This document shows, piece by piece, positions 21,176 through 32,980 of a DNA stretch of 64,000 bases (positions are counted from its first letter, which is position 1; every line of letters begins with the position of its first letter). The translations under genes and the position numbers were made by a program. A model generated the notes under the pieces. It was not told where the DNA came from and made no database searches. It saw nothing but the letters and a program-made list of their open reading frames with translations. This stretch comes from Locusta migratoria (taxonomy: Eukaryota > Arthropoda > Insecta > Orthoptera > Acrididae): assembly GCA_026315105.1 (NCBI GenBank), contig CM048744.1, positions 349,889,668 to 349,953,667 on the forward strand, read 5' to 3'.

Positions 21176-22907
21176 TTCCCGTCTTTTTCCTGTTAATTTA
21201 GAGTGTAATATAACATGAAATCAATGGTGAGTAAAATTTGGACAGTATTTTATATACCTTGATACATTTCTACAAACGTCACACCAAATTGACTATGTAG
21301 TAGTTTACTTTCTAGAAAGAGCTTCACATTCGGATGATTGCTAAACACGCTTGACTATTTCAAAGAACATTGTTAAACACTATCAAACCAAGAACCCTTG
21401 CTGTACTTTCGTTACTTTAGTTGAAATCATAATTACACGTCAGACCGGATACTAAATGCATATTTGGAATCTACATATCTCGGTAATGGATAGTATTATC
21501 GAAACAACTTTCAAAGCTTTCCGGACTCATAATATTAGAACGCATCGTAAAAATTTCGACGATTTGCCGTGAAGAGAAGCGTAGATTCGTCAATGCACGC
21601 AGTTAGATCTTTTGATACAAAAAATTATGTTTTTTGAAGCGTATAGCGATAAAGAATACACATTTCCAATAACGGGATACGGATTTTCCACATAAACACC
21701 TAAACAACATACACACAACATTTTAGTCATTTCCTATTCCTCAAGATAGGTTCCTCGCTCGCAAATAGCGTATTCGAACCTATTACTGTCGCGTACTGTC
21801 AATCACGGACCGATATCTCAAGAACTACACAAGATATCATTCTGCTATAAACTTTAAATAAAATGTCGATATGTTATCTACATTTTATACGCGGTTTTTT
21901 GTAACCTAAAATTAACCATACGAGAAGTCTACGCAATGTGTTTTTACCTCTGCAAACTCTTTAAAAAGTGTTTCAATAGTTAACTAAACCGGATGCTGCA
22001 TATTAACTGTAAAGTAAACAAAAACAAAAATCGCCCCTTCATCGACCGAAGATTTCAATCTTTGAGATGTACAAAAATCAATTTTTTTCGCCGAGTATCT
22101 CTTTCAAATCGCGTGGTAAGTTTCAGAGCTGTCCGAACGCCGTCTTTCAGCACAATACGCACTTTTTCTAGCAAAATATCGTGGTTTTTCGGCCGTATCT
22201 TGCCTACGGACTTAGATTTACGAAAACTGAAAAATGCCGTGTATAGATAAATGTCTACCGGATGTATTGTAAATATTTCAACAATTTTGCAATGGTTAGT
22301 TATTAAGATATTTGCGATTCACGGTGCTAAAACGGCTGAAAATCGGGTTTTGTGGAAAACTATGATAAGTTACAACCACTGGATCTCGGTAACGGATAAC
22401 GATATTGAAAAAAATTAAAAACGGCCTCGAGAATATCATCATAAGAACATATGGTAAAAATTTCGAAGATTTGCAATTAATAGAAAGTATCGAAGTGACC
22501 ATCCCCACAATTCGTTTTTTTTACCCAAAAATTATGGTTTTTTGGGAATTTCTCAGGAACCGCCCATAAATGAATGGTGCTTTTATAAGCCGTTTAAAGC
22601 CCATCATAGACTACGCACGTCATGTACAAAAGCCAACTGATTTGTTAGATTTGGATGGGCTCCAGGAAGTGTGTGACTTTGAAAATTTTTGACGATGTAC
22701 TGTATGATAGCTATAGTATATCCATTCTTCCAATATGTACACAAATGATCACTAGGTCAAGATCTATCCAGAACACTTTACCCCTTCACTCCGAGATGAA
22801 TAGAACCTGAGATATTGGCCCCTAAAGAATCGCAAATTGGCACGCGCCGTTTACGAACATATTAATTAATGAATATAGTCTCGTTGCTTTACAATGCACA
22901 TAGTTCA
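21176..22907. other. unassigned repeat with diverged internal duplication
   Basis: 21470-21640 and 22375-22555 share order and sequence: ATCTCGGTAAYGGATA, then GTAAAAATTTCGAMGATTTGC, then AAAAATTATGKTTTTT. This looks like two old copies of one unit about 900 bp apart. No coding frame is credible. Confidence 0.45.
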
Positions 22908-24060
22908 TCATTGTACAAGCTTCTTGATGGCCTCACAAGAAGAGGTTTCTTGCTGGGCTGCGAGTCGCGCATGTACCGCGTCATTCACCTTTTGACTGAG
23001 GTGAATCGACGGCCCCTTAACTCCTCTTTATGGTGGTCAGGAAGAGAAAGATCAGGTCTATACGGAGGATGAGTCATTACTTCAAAATTGAGCTTCCGGA
23101 GCGTTTCAGTAGTATGTGGACAAGCATTGTCCCGCAACAACAGATCTTTCGACAGTACTAAAAAAATGTTCAAATATTTGTAAATCTAAGGGACTTAACT
23201 ACGTTGCTCATCAGTCCCTAGGCCTACAAACTACCTAAACCGACTTATAGTAACTTATGCTAAGGACTACACAAACACCCATAGCCGAGGCAGAACTCGA
23301 ACCTCTGTCGGCGAGGAACCGTGTCGACAATAGTCCTCGCTGTTTGTTTCGGAATGCAGGTTGTGGCTTGTCAGTAAGCATCTCACTATAAGGCAAACTG
23401 TTTAGTGTTCTGCACTCTCCTGATAATACTCCAGTAGGCCTACTAGACCTTTTGTGCCCCGAAAACGGTAAGCAACAGTTTTTCTGTGCATGGTTGGGTT
23501 TTGAACTTATTCCTGCGGGGCGATTGTGGGAGCTTTCATTCCATACTCGGACTTTTACTCCGTCTCGTAATGATGGATTCACGTATGGTCAACAGTGATA
23601 ATTCTACCTAAAATGCCACCACAATCGTTACCATAGCGATCCAAATGCTTTTGGCATATGTCCATGCGATTTTGTTTATCTGTGAGTTGTTTTGGGACCG
23701 TCTTGCACAGACTTTATAGAAACACAATTCTTTTGTGGTTGATTTAGTAGAACACAATTAACTTGCAGATCATGTGCCACTTCATCAATAGTCACTCTTC
23801 TGTCTAACAGAACTACTTCACATGCAAGCTCGATGTTGTCTTTTGTGGACCTCTATGGTCTTCCGGCTCCTTCCTCATGCGTAACACTTTCGTGACCATT
23901 TTTAATTTTTCAGTCCGCTGAGGAAAGACACTGTTCCCGTATTGTGCCGATAGTCTTTGTTGGATTTTGGCATCTGATACACCTCCTGACCTCAAAACCA
24001 GATCACTACACGCTGTTCCTCTTTGGTGCCAACTTCTAATGGAGCGTCCATGATCTACCT
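22908..24060 (-). pseudogene. mariner transposase, frameshifted and split by a SINE
   Basis: On minus, the N-terminal part near 24048-23850 gives EVGTKEEQRVVIWF and, in another frame, QQRLSAQYGNSVFPQR, then GHESVTHEEGAGRP and DRRVTIDEVAHDLQVN. 23582-23330 covers the catalytic core with NHAQKNCCLPFSG, LSGECRTLNSLPYSEML and KQRGLL. After the SINE at 23166-23328, 23160-22908 gives DLLLRDNACPHTTETLRKLNFEV, PPYRPDLSLPDHH and the C-terminal VHARLAAQQE. This order matches mariner-family DD34D transposases. There are many stops and frameshifts, and the element is dead. Confidence 0.85.
23166..23328 (-). repeat. SINE inserted in the mariner
   Basis: Tail GTTCAAATATTTGTAAATC, body, a CCATAGCCGAGGCAGAACTC junction and a truncated head. 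It interrupts the mariner between KQRGLL and SKDLLLRDN. Confidence 0.75.
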
Positions 24061-25039
24061 GCAACACAAGAAAGACAAATGGAGAAATTAGGAGCAAACT
24101 TTCATAGCAGGATCGCAACATATCAACTAGGGAAGAATTCAGTATGAACAATGTAAGAGAAATTATAGCTACATTGCGGATAATTTTTGGCTTACCCTCA
24201 TATAAGTATGCTGTTAAATAAGTATTATTTAGAAAACATAGCTTAAAGACTGGTAAAATTAATAATAAACATTTCAGTCATTCGAGAATATACAATCAAA
24301 ATGTTTTGCACATCTCAAAATACAATACCTGACAAAAGAAGTGTATCACACAAAACGAGAATAGGAAAGGAAATAATAATTCATGGCCTTAGACCAGACG
24401 GTACCGGTTTAGGATGCAATTTCAGTGATTACACAATGCAGTCAAATTTTCAAAGAACAGGGCTACACGGACCCACTTATCAGACGTTGTACCTCCTCTG
24501 GCATTGATACATGCACTGATTCGGTTGTGACGTTTGTCATACATCCGATGTACCAAACATCCAGAGAGGCAATACAGCCTGCATCTGCTGTAACTGGACG
24601 TTCTTTCCTGGATATCCGCACTGGGATGTAGTTGGCGACTGACACGTGTTGTTCCCAAATATGTTGTTCCTACCACGTGCATGCGCTAGGTGCTTCTATT
24701 GGCGATTGTGAAATATATATATATATATATATTGCTTGGTCTCAGCTCTCTTCAATAAACCGCTAAAATTTTAACGAAGCTACACACATTTTTTTAGAAA
24801 CCATACCTTTAGTGTCGTAGTGTAACCACTATTTTAAATCTCGCAACATCGTCGTATTTTTCGTAAGGCAGATAACCATTGGACAAGAGAGGGGAATTGG
24901 TTATGCCAACGCCAAAATAAAAAAATATGGAAAAAAATGGTTACCTGATGTTGATTTATCAAAACGTACTTCTTAGGGATTATTATTGTGGAAGTATGGC
25001 CCCGAACCCTAAAATAATTTTATCTCACTTGTAGCAATA
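24061..25039. other. unassigned; AT microsatellite at 24712-24732
   Basis: An (AT)n tract follows GTGAAATATAT. 24420-24690 looks repeat-like, but I cannot name a family. No host gene is visible. Confidence 0.3.
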
Positions 25040-26345
25040 TCAACACAATTTCTAGTAACATGTACCTTACAATCATATAGCGTTCTTATAGAATATAATC
25101 GCAGTCCTATATTGTTGACGTCGATTTGCAGCAGGATTTTAGAACATATACTTTGCTCAAACATTAAGAACTACCTCGAAGAGAACGATCTATTGACCCA
25201 TAGTCACCACAGATCCAGAAAGTATCGTTCTTGTGAAACACAGCAAGCTCTTTAATCACACGCAGTGATCCAAAGGGATCTAAATCGATTCCATATTTCT
25301 AAATTTCCAGAAGGCTTTTGACAATGTACCTCACAAACCGTTTCTAATCAGATTGCGTGCTATGTAACATCGCCACAGTTGTGCGATTTGATTCGGATTT
25401 TCTGTCAGAAAGGACACTGTACGTTGTAATTCATGGAAAGTAATAGAATAAAACAGAAGTAATATCTGGCGTTCCTCATGGAAGTATTATAGGACACTTA
25501 CTGGTCCTTTATCTTTATAAACAATTTAGAAAAAAAGCTATGCAGCTCTCTTAGAATGTTCGCGGATGATGCAGTCATGTTTCGGTAAGTAAAGTCACCA
25601 TGACCAAAAGCAGCTGCTAAATCATAAAGATATCTGCATGGTGCAAAAATTGGCAATTGACCTTAAACAATAGAAAGTGGAAAGTCATACATATGACCGC
25701 TAAAAGAAATACGTTAAACTTCATTTAGACGGTACATCAGTCAAATCTACAGGCCGTCAGTTCAACCAAATACCTAGAAAACAACTTAAATTGGAAAGAA
25801 CGCACAGAAAATAGTATAGGGAACGCGAACCAAAGATTACTTTTCATTAGCAGAACAGTTAGAAGTTGCAACAGTTCTTCTACTGAAGAAACTACCTATA
25901 CTACCCTTGTGCGTCCTATTTAGGAGTATTGTTGCGCATTGTGAGATTCGCACCAAGTGGGTCTGACGGAGTATATAGAGAAAGTTCAGAGCAGGACAGC
26001 TCGTTTTATATTATCGAAATGTAGGAGAGAGTGTGCCACGGAAATGATGAACGAGTTGGGGTGGAAATCATTAATACAAAAGCGTCATCCCTAGCTGCGA
26101 GATCTATTTGCAAAATTTCTTTCGCCGAGTTTCTCTTCCGAGTAAGGACATATTATGTTAGCACCCACTTACAAAGGGAGACATGATCATCATAATAACA
26201 GAAATCAGATCGAAAACGGAAAGATTTAGATGTTTCTTTTTCCCCGCGTACTACTGGAGAATGTGGCAGTAGAGATATATTTTGAATGCGGTTCGATGAA
26301 CCTCAGCCAAGCAATGAAATGTGATTAGCGGAGTATTTATGTAGA
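25040..26345 (+). pseudogene. LINE reverse transcriptase and 3' end, decayed
   Basis: Shifting frames give RSPILLTSICSRILEHI, YLEENDLLTHSHHRS, FQKAFDNVPHKPF, FLSERT, SGVPHGSIIGH and RMFADDAVMFR (the catalytic box). They are followed by the linker with ISAWCKNWQLTLN-like sequence and the C-terminal HTKWV/RVQSRTARFILSKCRR region. The 3' UTR ends ATGTAGATTGAA near 26345. The family is shared with 8940-10100. Confidence 0.75.
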
Positions 26346-26705
26346 TTGAATAGGAGATTTACTGTCAGAGAGGAAACAATTCGTAGTAATTCACAGAAAG
26401 ACATAGACTACAACGGATGTGACATCTGGCGTTCCACAGGGTAATGCTATTGCTCCTCTGGTGTTCCTTATCACAAAAACTATGCTGAAGAAAATCCTAG
26501 AAGACCTCTTAGGTTGTTTTTAGATGATGATATAATTTATCGTCTAGTGAAGTCATAAGTAGAATAAAATCAACTGTAGAACTGTTTATACCAGATATCT
26601 CATAAAGTGAAAATTTGCAATTACTCTAAATATTGAAAAATGTGAAGTTGTCCACATGAGTACTAAAAATAATCCGTTAAACTTAGCTTACAAGATAAAT
26701 TAATA
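26346..26705 (+). pseudogene. second LINE fragment of the same family
   Basis: GDLLSERKQFVVIHRK, TTDVTSGVPQGNAIAPLVFL and a FLDDDIIYR box repeat the middle of the previous copy directly after its 3' end. It breaks off after AKLNLAYKIN-equivalent sequence. Confidence 0.65.
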
Positions 26706-26719
26706 AATTTCCCTTCCAC

Positions 26720-29079
26720 CGCCTTACTGGTAGTCACCATACCCATCAGTGTCCTATGCTTGACAGAGGACAATTCCAAATTTTATTATTCCCTCTTTCT
26801 TGATGACCATGAGTGAACCAACATCTCCACCCCCTGTCCCCACTCACCCAAGGCTTCCAGTACTTAACCACATCCCACCTTCGGAGCTAAACACTCCGAT
26901 CACGGCTCTAGACATACACTAACACTCTGGAACAAACGCAACTCTGCCCCCAGTTACGACCTCTTTTCTATCGCCACCTTAGAGACTGCCCCTCCTTCTT
27001 TCAGACAACCCTTGCCTCCCTCTATAATGTTCAAAAATGTTCAAATGTTTGTTAAGCTTATGGGACTTAACTACGGGGTCATCAGTCCCTAAATTTACAA
27101 ACTACTTATGAACTAGTTACGAACTAGGACGGCACAAATATCCATGCCCGAGGGGGGGATTCGAACCCCCGACCGTAGTGGCCGTGTAGACCGTGACTGG
27201 AGCGCCTCAGTCCCCTCGGCCACCACGGCCGGCTCTATAATGTCATCCTCTACACCGGATTCTTCCCCAACCTGTGTAAAAGACCCATTTCATGATGAAC
27301 CCGAAACCGAGCAAAACCCCATCCGAATCCTTCTCCTACCGTCTGATCAGCCTCACCTCAGTGTTGAACAAAGTCCTCGAAACTATCCTATCCAGTGGCA
27401 TCCATCAGCACCAACGTCACTACCACCTCCTCCTCCTCTTCTAATGTTGTTTCCGACCTTCCTTCTCAGCCGTCAACCAGCTCCTTCACCTCACCCACCT
27501 CCTCCTTGTCCAGCTCAATTCCTGTCGCTCCACCAACTTCGTCTCCCTTGATGTAGAAAAAGCACACGACCATGTATACCATTCCGGGCTCGTATTCACA
27601 CTCCAGACCTACGCCCTTCCCATTAATTATGTTCGTTTCATTACTTCCTTTCTCTCCCACCACTCATCCTATGTCATCATGTGCAATTCCGATTCCTGTT
27701 TATCTATCCCTCCGCCGGAGTGCTTCAAGGGGCCGTCCTCTCCCGTCGCCTTTATCTGACGTACCCTGCAGATAATCCCCAACCCCAGCCTCCCGTTCAC
27801 CTCCGCCAATAAGGAGACGACGCTACGTTCCTCGCCGTGGCCCCCACTACTGCCCGCTCCCAGCAACTCCTCCAATCCCACCCTTCTCAGTTGTAACCAG
27901 AGGCTCCTCTCCATCAATGCTGACAAGTCTCAGGCAATCATCATAGATTTTTACCTTACCGTCCACAATCTCCCATCCGCCACACCATTACTCAAATACC
28001 TTCTCCTTACCCTTCATCGCTTCCTTTCCTGGACTCTGTACCTTAAAACTGTCCGCGGAAAAGCCCTCAATTGCTTCTGCCTCCTACACACTTACCAATG
28101 TGTCAAGTGTTCCATTTTGTCGCACCTGGTTCTCTGACCGCCTCCCTCCCCTTCCACCTACTACAGATCCCTCCAGATCCTAGAACGCCATGTCATACGC
28201 CTCACTTACTGCAGCTACCTCCCATCCCCCATGTGGATACTATATGATCTGATCCCCTTTCCTCACCTCCTCCTGTTCCTCAAGCATATCCACATCCTTT
28301 ATACAAACCATAAAATATACTCCCATCACCTTCCAGTGTACCCTATTCTCACCGATCCTGGACCTCTACCACATCTACACCATTGCATCCCTCCCTCTCT
28401 TCACCTTCACACATTCCACACCCTCCCTCAGGGCAACATCTGCCGCCTCCCCATACTGGATGATGCCCTCCGTCCCTCCTACCAGCTCTAATCCTGTCCC
28501 CAAAGATTTGGTGCCCTTCTCTCCACCCCCTCTCCTCCTTATCCTTCCCCACGCTTGGTTCCTCCTTCCTTCCCCCTCCCCAAAGGTTCTGTGCTCCCAT
28601 CCCATTGCCTACCCCCCTCCTGACTCCTACCCATCCGTTCCTCCCTCTTCCCCCACTCCTTCCCCTGTAGGATCAACCAGATGAAATGCTGCAAATTTTA
28701 ATCTGTGCTTTGTACTCCAGAGTTATGGGTGATTTCCGTTCTTAACGTTTTGCAACCGCCGCTTGTGTCAGAACAAGCGTTGCCTATGAATTTTAATATG
28801 TGCTGCTGTCAACGCCTCCGTTCTTGTGTTTGTATCAAACTATGTTTCTGGTTTTAGTCACCGTTCCCTAGTTGACGTTTCTAAGTATTTTTTTTAAAAC
28901 TTCATTATTTTTGTTATATCGTCAGTATTTCACCTTGTTTGTTTATTCACCACATTTACCTTCTTTGTTATCAATAGATAAGAAATTGTCAATTATTGTT
29001 ATCTTTTGGCTGCAGAGCGGGGTAAGAGGCCTCTGACAGTCTGCCCCTCGGGGCGAATCACAATAAAGGAGAAAAAAAT
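26720..29079 (+). mobile_element. C-rich LINE (jockey-like), decayed, with poly(A) 3' end
   Basis: The coding strand is strongly C-rich, unlike its surroundings. Frameshifted pieces give LTSVLNKVLETILSSGIHQH, NFVSLDVEKAHDHVYHSGL (RT palm motif), YVRFITSFLSHHSSYVIMCN and SINADKSQAIIIDF. The 3' UTR from about 28680 ends TCTTTTGGCTGCAGAGCGGG, then AATAAAGGAGAAAAAAA at 29060-29079. The copy at 43986-45431 ends the same way. The SINE at 27031-27232 interrupts it. The clade call is by motif pattern only. Confidence 0.7.
27020..27243 (-). repeat. tRNA-headed SINE with 11-bp TSD in the C-rich LINE
   Basis: SINE 27031-27232, flanked by CTCTATAATGT at 27020-27030 and 27233-27243. Full head with box B GGGTTCGAATCCCCCC on minus. 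Confidence 0.9.
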
Positions 29080-29096
29080 CAATTTCAGCTAAATTG

Positions 29097-29414
29097 CTAT
29101 TACTTATTAATAATTTCAAAAACAGCCAAAGTTGCACACTGCTGGTTCTTTTTATTGATGACCAGTTTCGGGCTTACCTCAGCCCATTACCAAGTCAAAC
29201 CAACTCAATGTCATCACCAATATACAAACGATACATCACATGTACAAAAAATACAAAAAACTTTTTGTACATGTGATGTATCGTTTGTATATTGGTGATG
29301 ACACTGAGTTGGTTTGACTTGATAATGGGCTCAGGTAAGCCCGAAACTTATCGTCAATAAAAATAACCAGCTGTGTGTAACTTTGGCTGTTTTTGAAATT
29401 ATTAATAAAAATAG
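29097..29414. repeat. 318-bp foldback with hammerhead-like hairpins
   Basis: Arms 29097-29250 and 29262-29414 are near-perfect complements around an A-rich loop. Each arm, read outward, has TTGRTAAT, the hairpin GGGCT(G/C)AGGTAAGCCC, GAAACT and TCAATAAAAA. This is the same layout as the 10481-11237 foldback. It lies 18 bp after the poly(A) of the C-rich LINE. Confidence 0.75.
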
Positions 29415-29539
29415 TAAGTTGCCGTCCCGAAACCATCCAACATGTTGGAATTTCATAAGTTGCCATCACGACAGATTTGATTTGGAAATAACACACAAAA
29501 ATGTTGTGAGGGAGGTGACCCAAATATTGCATTTCACTG

Positions 29540-29760
29540 AAAATATATTGTTGACTCCGATCTACAGAGGGAGAAATGATCGATCAAACAAAATAAGAGA
29601 GGTCATAGCTCGAGCGCTAACGGATATATTTGGATGTTCTTTTTGTCTGCCTGCAGTTTGAGTATGAAATGGCACATAAGTAGTATGAAAATGGTTCGGT
29701 GAACCCTCTACGAGGCATTCACGTGTGATTTGCAGTGTAAGCATATAGATGTAGATACTA
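29540..29760 (+). repeat. LINE 3'-end fragment
   Basis: The PIYRGRNDRSNKIREVIARA frame, then GGTTCGGTGAACCCTCTACG, GTGATTTGCAGTGTAAGC and ATAGATGTAGATAC, match the 3' end of the family at 25040-26345, including its GTAGATGTAGA-type tail. Confidence 0.65.
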
Positions 29761-29909
29761 CCAAGAGGGGAACCTATGACCTCCACAAAAAGAAGTTTTT
29801 AAAATAAAATTTTCAATTATTGTTGACTTTTACTTACAACATAATTTTTAAAGAGTACCGATTTGTAAATAGGTCTAAAAGCTAAAAATTTCGAACATTG
29901 AAGATCACA

Positions 29910-30059
29910 TCTATATCTATAAAAGTGGGCAAGTTTATGTATGTTTGTATTTTCGGAATATATACCAAGTCGGCTGGAATAATTGTGATGAAATCAGGAA
30001 ACCTCCAGATTAGCACAACAGATAATCCTGTGAAGTTTGGTAACGATCGAATCAATATA
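29910..30059 (+). mobile_element. Helitron 5'-end fragment
   Basis: The sequence A|TCTATATCTATAAAAGTGG is a typical Helitron start, inserted after an A. It reads on through AAGTCGGCTGGAATAATTGT and is cut at 30059 by the mariner that follows. Confidence 0.6.
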
Positions 30060-32537
30060 TGAGGAGTGTTCAAATGAAAGGGTACGAAACGTCTTAACAA
30101 CCAAACTAGTTGAAATTTTAATATGTCGCTTTGGGATAACGTAGTGCGACACCTTGGTACGTAATACGTCGTCACATCCCCCTAAGATATTCAAGGCTGT
30201 GCTCTCAGCAGGAAAGGTGATGTTCACCGTCTGTTTTCGACGTCTGAGGTCCGATATTCATCAAATTCCTCGATCATGGAAAAACCATTAACAGTGACGT
30301 CTATTGTTGTTGTTGTTGTTGTGGTCTTCAGTTCTCAGACTGGTTTGATGCAGCTCTCCACGCTACCCTGTCCTGTGCAAGTCTCTTCATCTAAGAATAC
30401 GTTCGACATCCTACATTCTTTTGAATCTGCTTACTATATTCATCCCTCGGTCTCCCTCTACGATTTTTACCCCACACGCTTGTTTCTAATGCTACGTTAA
30501 CAATTCCTTGATGTCTCAGAATGTGTCCAACCCTTCTCTTAGTCAGGATAGCCAGAAACTCCTTTTCTCCCCGATTCGGTTAAACACCTCCTCATTAGTT
30601 ACGTGATCTATCCATCTAATTTTCATGATTCGTCTGTAGCACCACATTTCAAAAGCTTTTATCATCTTTTTATCTGAACCCCTTAACGTCCGCGTTTCAC
30701 TCCCATACAGTGCTACACTCCAAACAATTGCTTTCAGAAAGGACTTCCTAACATTTAAATTAATATTGGATGTTAACAAGTTTCGCTTCTTTAGAAACGC
30801 TTCTCTTCCCATAGCCATTCTACATTTTATATCTTCTTTACTTCGGCCATCAGAAGTCATCTTGCCACCCAAATAACAAAATTCATCTACTACTTTTATT
30901 GTCTCATTACCTAATCTAATTCCTTCGGCATCGCCTGATTTTCTGACATTGCATTCCATTACCTTCGCTTTACTCTTGTTAATGTTCATCTTATATCTTC
31001 CTTTCAAGACACTGTCCATTCCATTCAATTGTTCTTCCAGATATTTTGCGGTCTCTGATAGAATTACTATGTCATCGGCAAACTGCAATGATTTTATTTC
31101 TTCTCCCTGGACTTTAATTCCCTCTCCAAATTTCTCCTTCCATTCCTTCACTGCCTGCTCAATGTACAGATTGAAGAACATTGGGGAAAGGCTACAACCC
31201 TGTCTTACTCTCTTCCCAACCTCTCCGCCCCTTTCTTGCCCTTCAACTCTAATAACCGCTGTCTGGTTTTTGTATAGGTTGAATGTAACTCTTCGCTCCC
31301 TATATTTCACCTCTGATACCTTCAAAATTTGGAAGAGTGTATTCTAGTCGACACTGTCAAACGCTTTCTCCATATCGACAAACGCTAAAAACGTAGGTTT
31401 CCCTTTCCTTAGCCTATCTTCTAAGATAAGTCGTAATGTAAGTTTTGCCTCCCGTGTTCCTACATTTCTCCTAAATCCAAACTGATCTTCCCCGAGGTTG
31501 GATTCCACAAGTTTTTCCATTCGTCTGTAAATAATTCGTGTTAGTATTTTACACCCATGACTTATTAATCTGATAGTTTTGTAAGTTTCACACTTGTCTG
31601 CACTTGCTTTCTTTGGAATTTGAATTACAGTATTCTTCTTGAAGTCGGAGGGTATTTCCCCTGTCTCATACATCTTGCATACCAGATGATACAGATTTTT
31701 TCACGACTGGCTCTCCTAACGACATCAGCAGTTCGGACGGAATATCATCTACTCCAGGGGTCTTGTTTCGACTCAAGTCCTTCAGCGCTCTGTCAAATTC
31801 TTCTCACAGCATCATATCTCCTATCTCATATTTCTCCACTTCGTCTTCCATTTCTAGGATACTGCCTTCAAGTTTACTTCCTTTGTATAGGCCCTCTATG
31901 TATTCCTTCCACAGTTCTGCTTTCCCCTCTTTGCTTAGTAATGATTTTCCGTCTGATTTCTTGATATTCATACAGCTGTTTTTCTTGTCTCCAAATATCT
32001 CTTTTTATTTTCCTGTAGGCGGTATCTATCTTTTCCCTAGTTATGCATTCTTCTGCGGTTCTGCATTTGTCCTCTAGCCACTCCCGCTTAGCCAGTCTGC
32101 ACTTCCTGTCAATCTCACTTTTCAGACACTACGTAAGGCACTACGTAAGACACTTCAAAGCCTATGCAAGTCCATCAGCTGCTGAGAAAGGTAGTGATTC
32201 TGTTCCTTGATGACGCGCGTCCACACGCGCGTCACACAATATCCTGTCCAAGTTCAAGTGGGAGCAGCATAAGCATCCGCCCTACAATCCAGAAATGTCG
32301 CCCTGTGCCGTCCATCAGTTTAGCCAGTTTTAAAAAAAGTCACATCTCAAAAGGAAGCACTTCAACTCGTTCGACGAACTGAAGCACACAGTAGATGTCT
32401 GGCTCCTGTCTCAGCCACCGTAATTCTGGAAACAGGGAATCCTTCGGGTCGTTAAGGAATGACGTAGTTTTGCTGAGGTCTCTGGTGACTTCATATCCAC
32501 AGTGTCGTTTCGTTGCTTTATATTTTAACACCCCTCG
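30060..32537 (+). mobile_element. mariner pseudogene split by a LINE
   Basis: The left end GAGGAGTGTTCAAATGAAAG and the complement of the right end (GAGGGGTGTTAAAATATAAA from 32537) form imperfect terminal inverted repeats. Transposase pieces are GPIFIKFLDHGKTINSDVY up to 30303 and, after the LINE, CQTLRKALRKTLQSLCKS, VILFLDDARPHAR and QPP-FWKQGILRVVKE to about 32500. The two halves join in reading order across the LINE, with frameshifts and stops. Confidence 0.75.
30304..32120 (-). mobile_element. AP-endonuclease LINE copy B, 5'-truncated, inside a mariner
   Basis: The TTGTTG tail at 30304-30320, the shared 3' UTR, and RT frames match copies A and C. 31673-31344 has ETGEIPSDFKKNTVIQIPKK and GEDQFGFRR, ending MEKAFDSVD. 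31325-30543 has GVRQGCS equivalents, SLSPMFFNLYIEQ and LQFADDIVIL. One stop separates the two large frames. Endonuclease is absent. I found no clear TSD, and a few bases of the mariner target seem lost. Confidence 0.85.
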
Positions 32538-32900
32538 ATCCCCGCCAGGTCCTAGGATTTTTATCTGTCACTTTCCACTTCTTTCACCTCTGGCAGTATT
32601 GCTCATGTGAAAAATACCGAGTAGCACCGTGGTTCGGAACCCACGTTAAACTGTAGGTTCCCCTATAACTGGCTGGTTCAGTCAGTTCGAAAATCGGAGG
32701 AAGGCAACGACATACACCTCCAAACAGGACCGTGCTTAGTAAAGCACTGTGATGTTCAAACCAATCTTCGGATTGTTGACTGCTTTTTTACGTATTAACT
32801 AACATATACGTAACGGTTTATGCCTGGCTCTTGGAACGACATACGCCCCCCTAGTGGAGAAACAGCCAGGCGTTTGTGGGTGTATTGTTCTTCTCAGGAT
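32538..32900. other. repeat-like sequence, family uncertain
   Basis: Segments such as TAGCACCGTGGTTCGGAACC and GGACCGTGCTTAGTAAAGCA look like parts of an old SINE or LINE end. I cannot place boundaries or name the family. Confidence 0.3.
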
Positions 32901-32980
32901 AAGTTAGTTTAAGTAGTTTGCAAGTCTATGCTCTGATGACCGGAGAGTTAAGTCCCATAGATATACAAACATTTGAACAT
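32901..32980 (+). repeat. SINE 3'-end fragment
   Basis: TTAGTTTAAGTAGTTTGCAA, then TGATGACCGGAGAGTTAAGT and ACAAACATTTGAACATTTG, are the common SINE tail without its tRNA head. Confidence 0.65.

Noticed and set aside
28349..28605. Glycine/arginine-rich minus-strand proteins
   Set aside because: These are antisense readings of the C-rich LINE.
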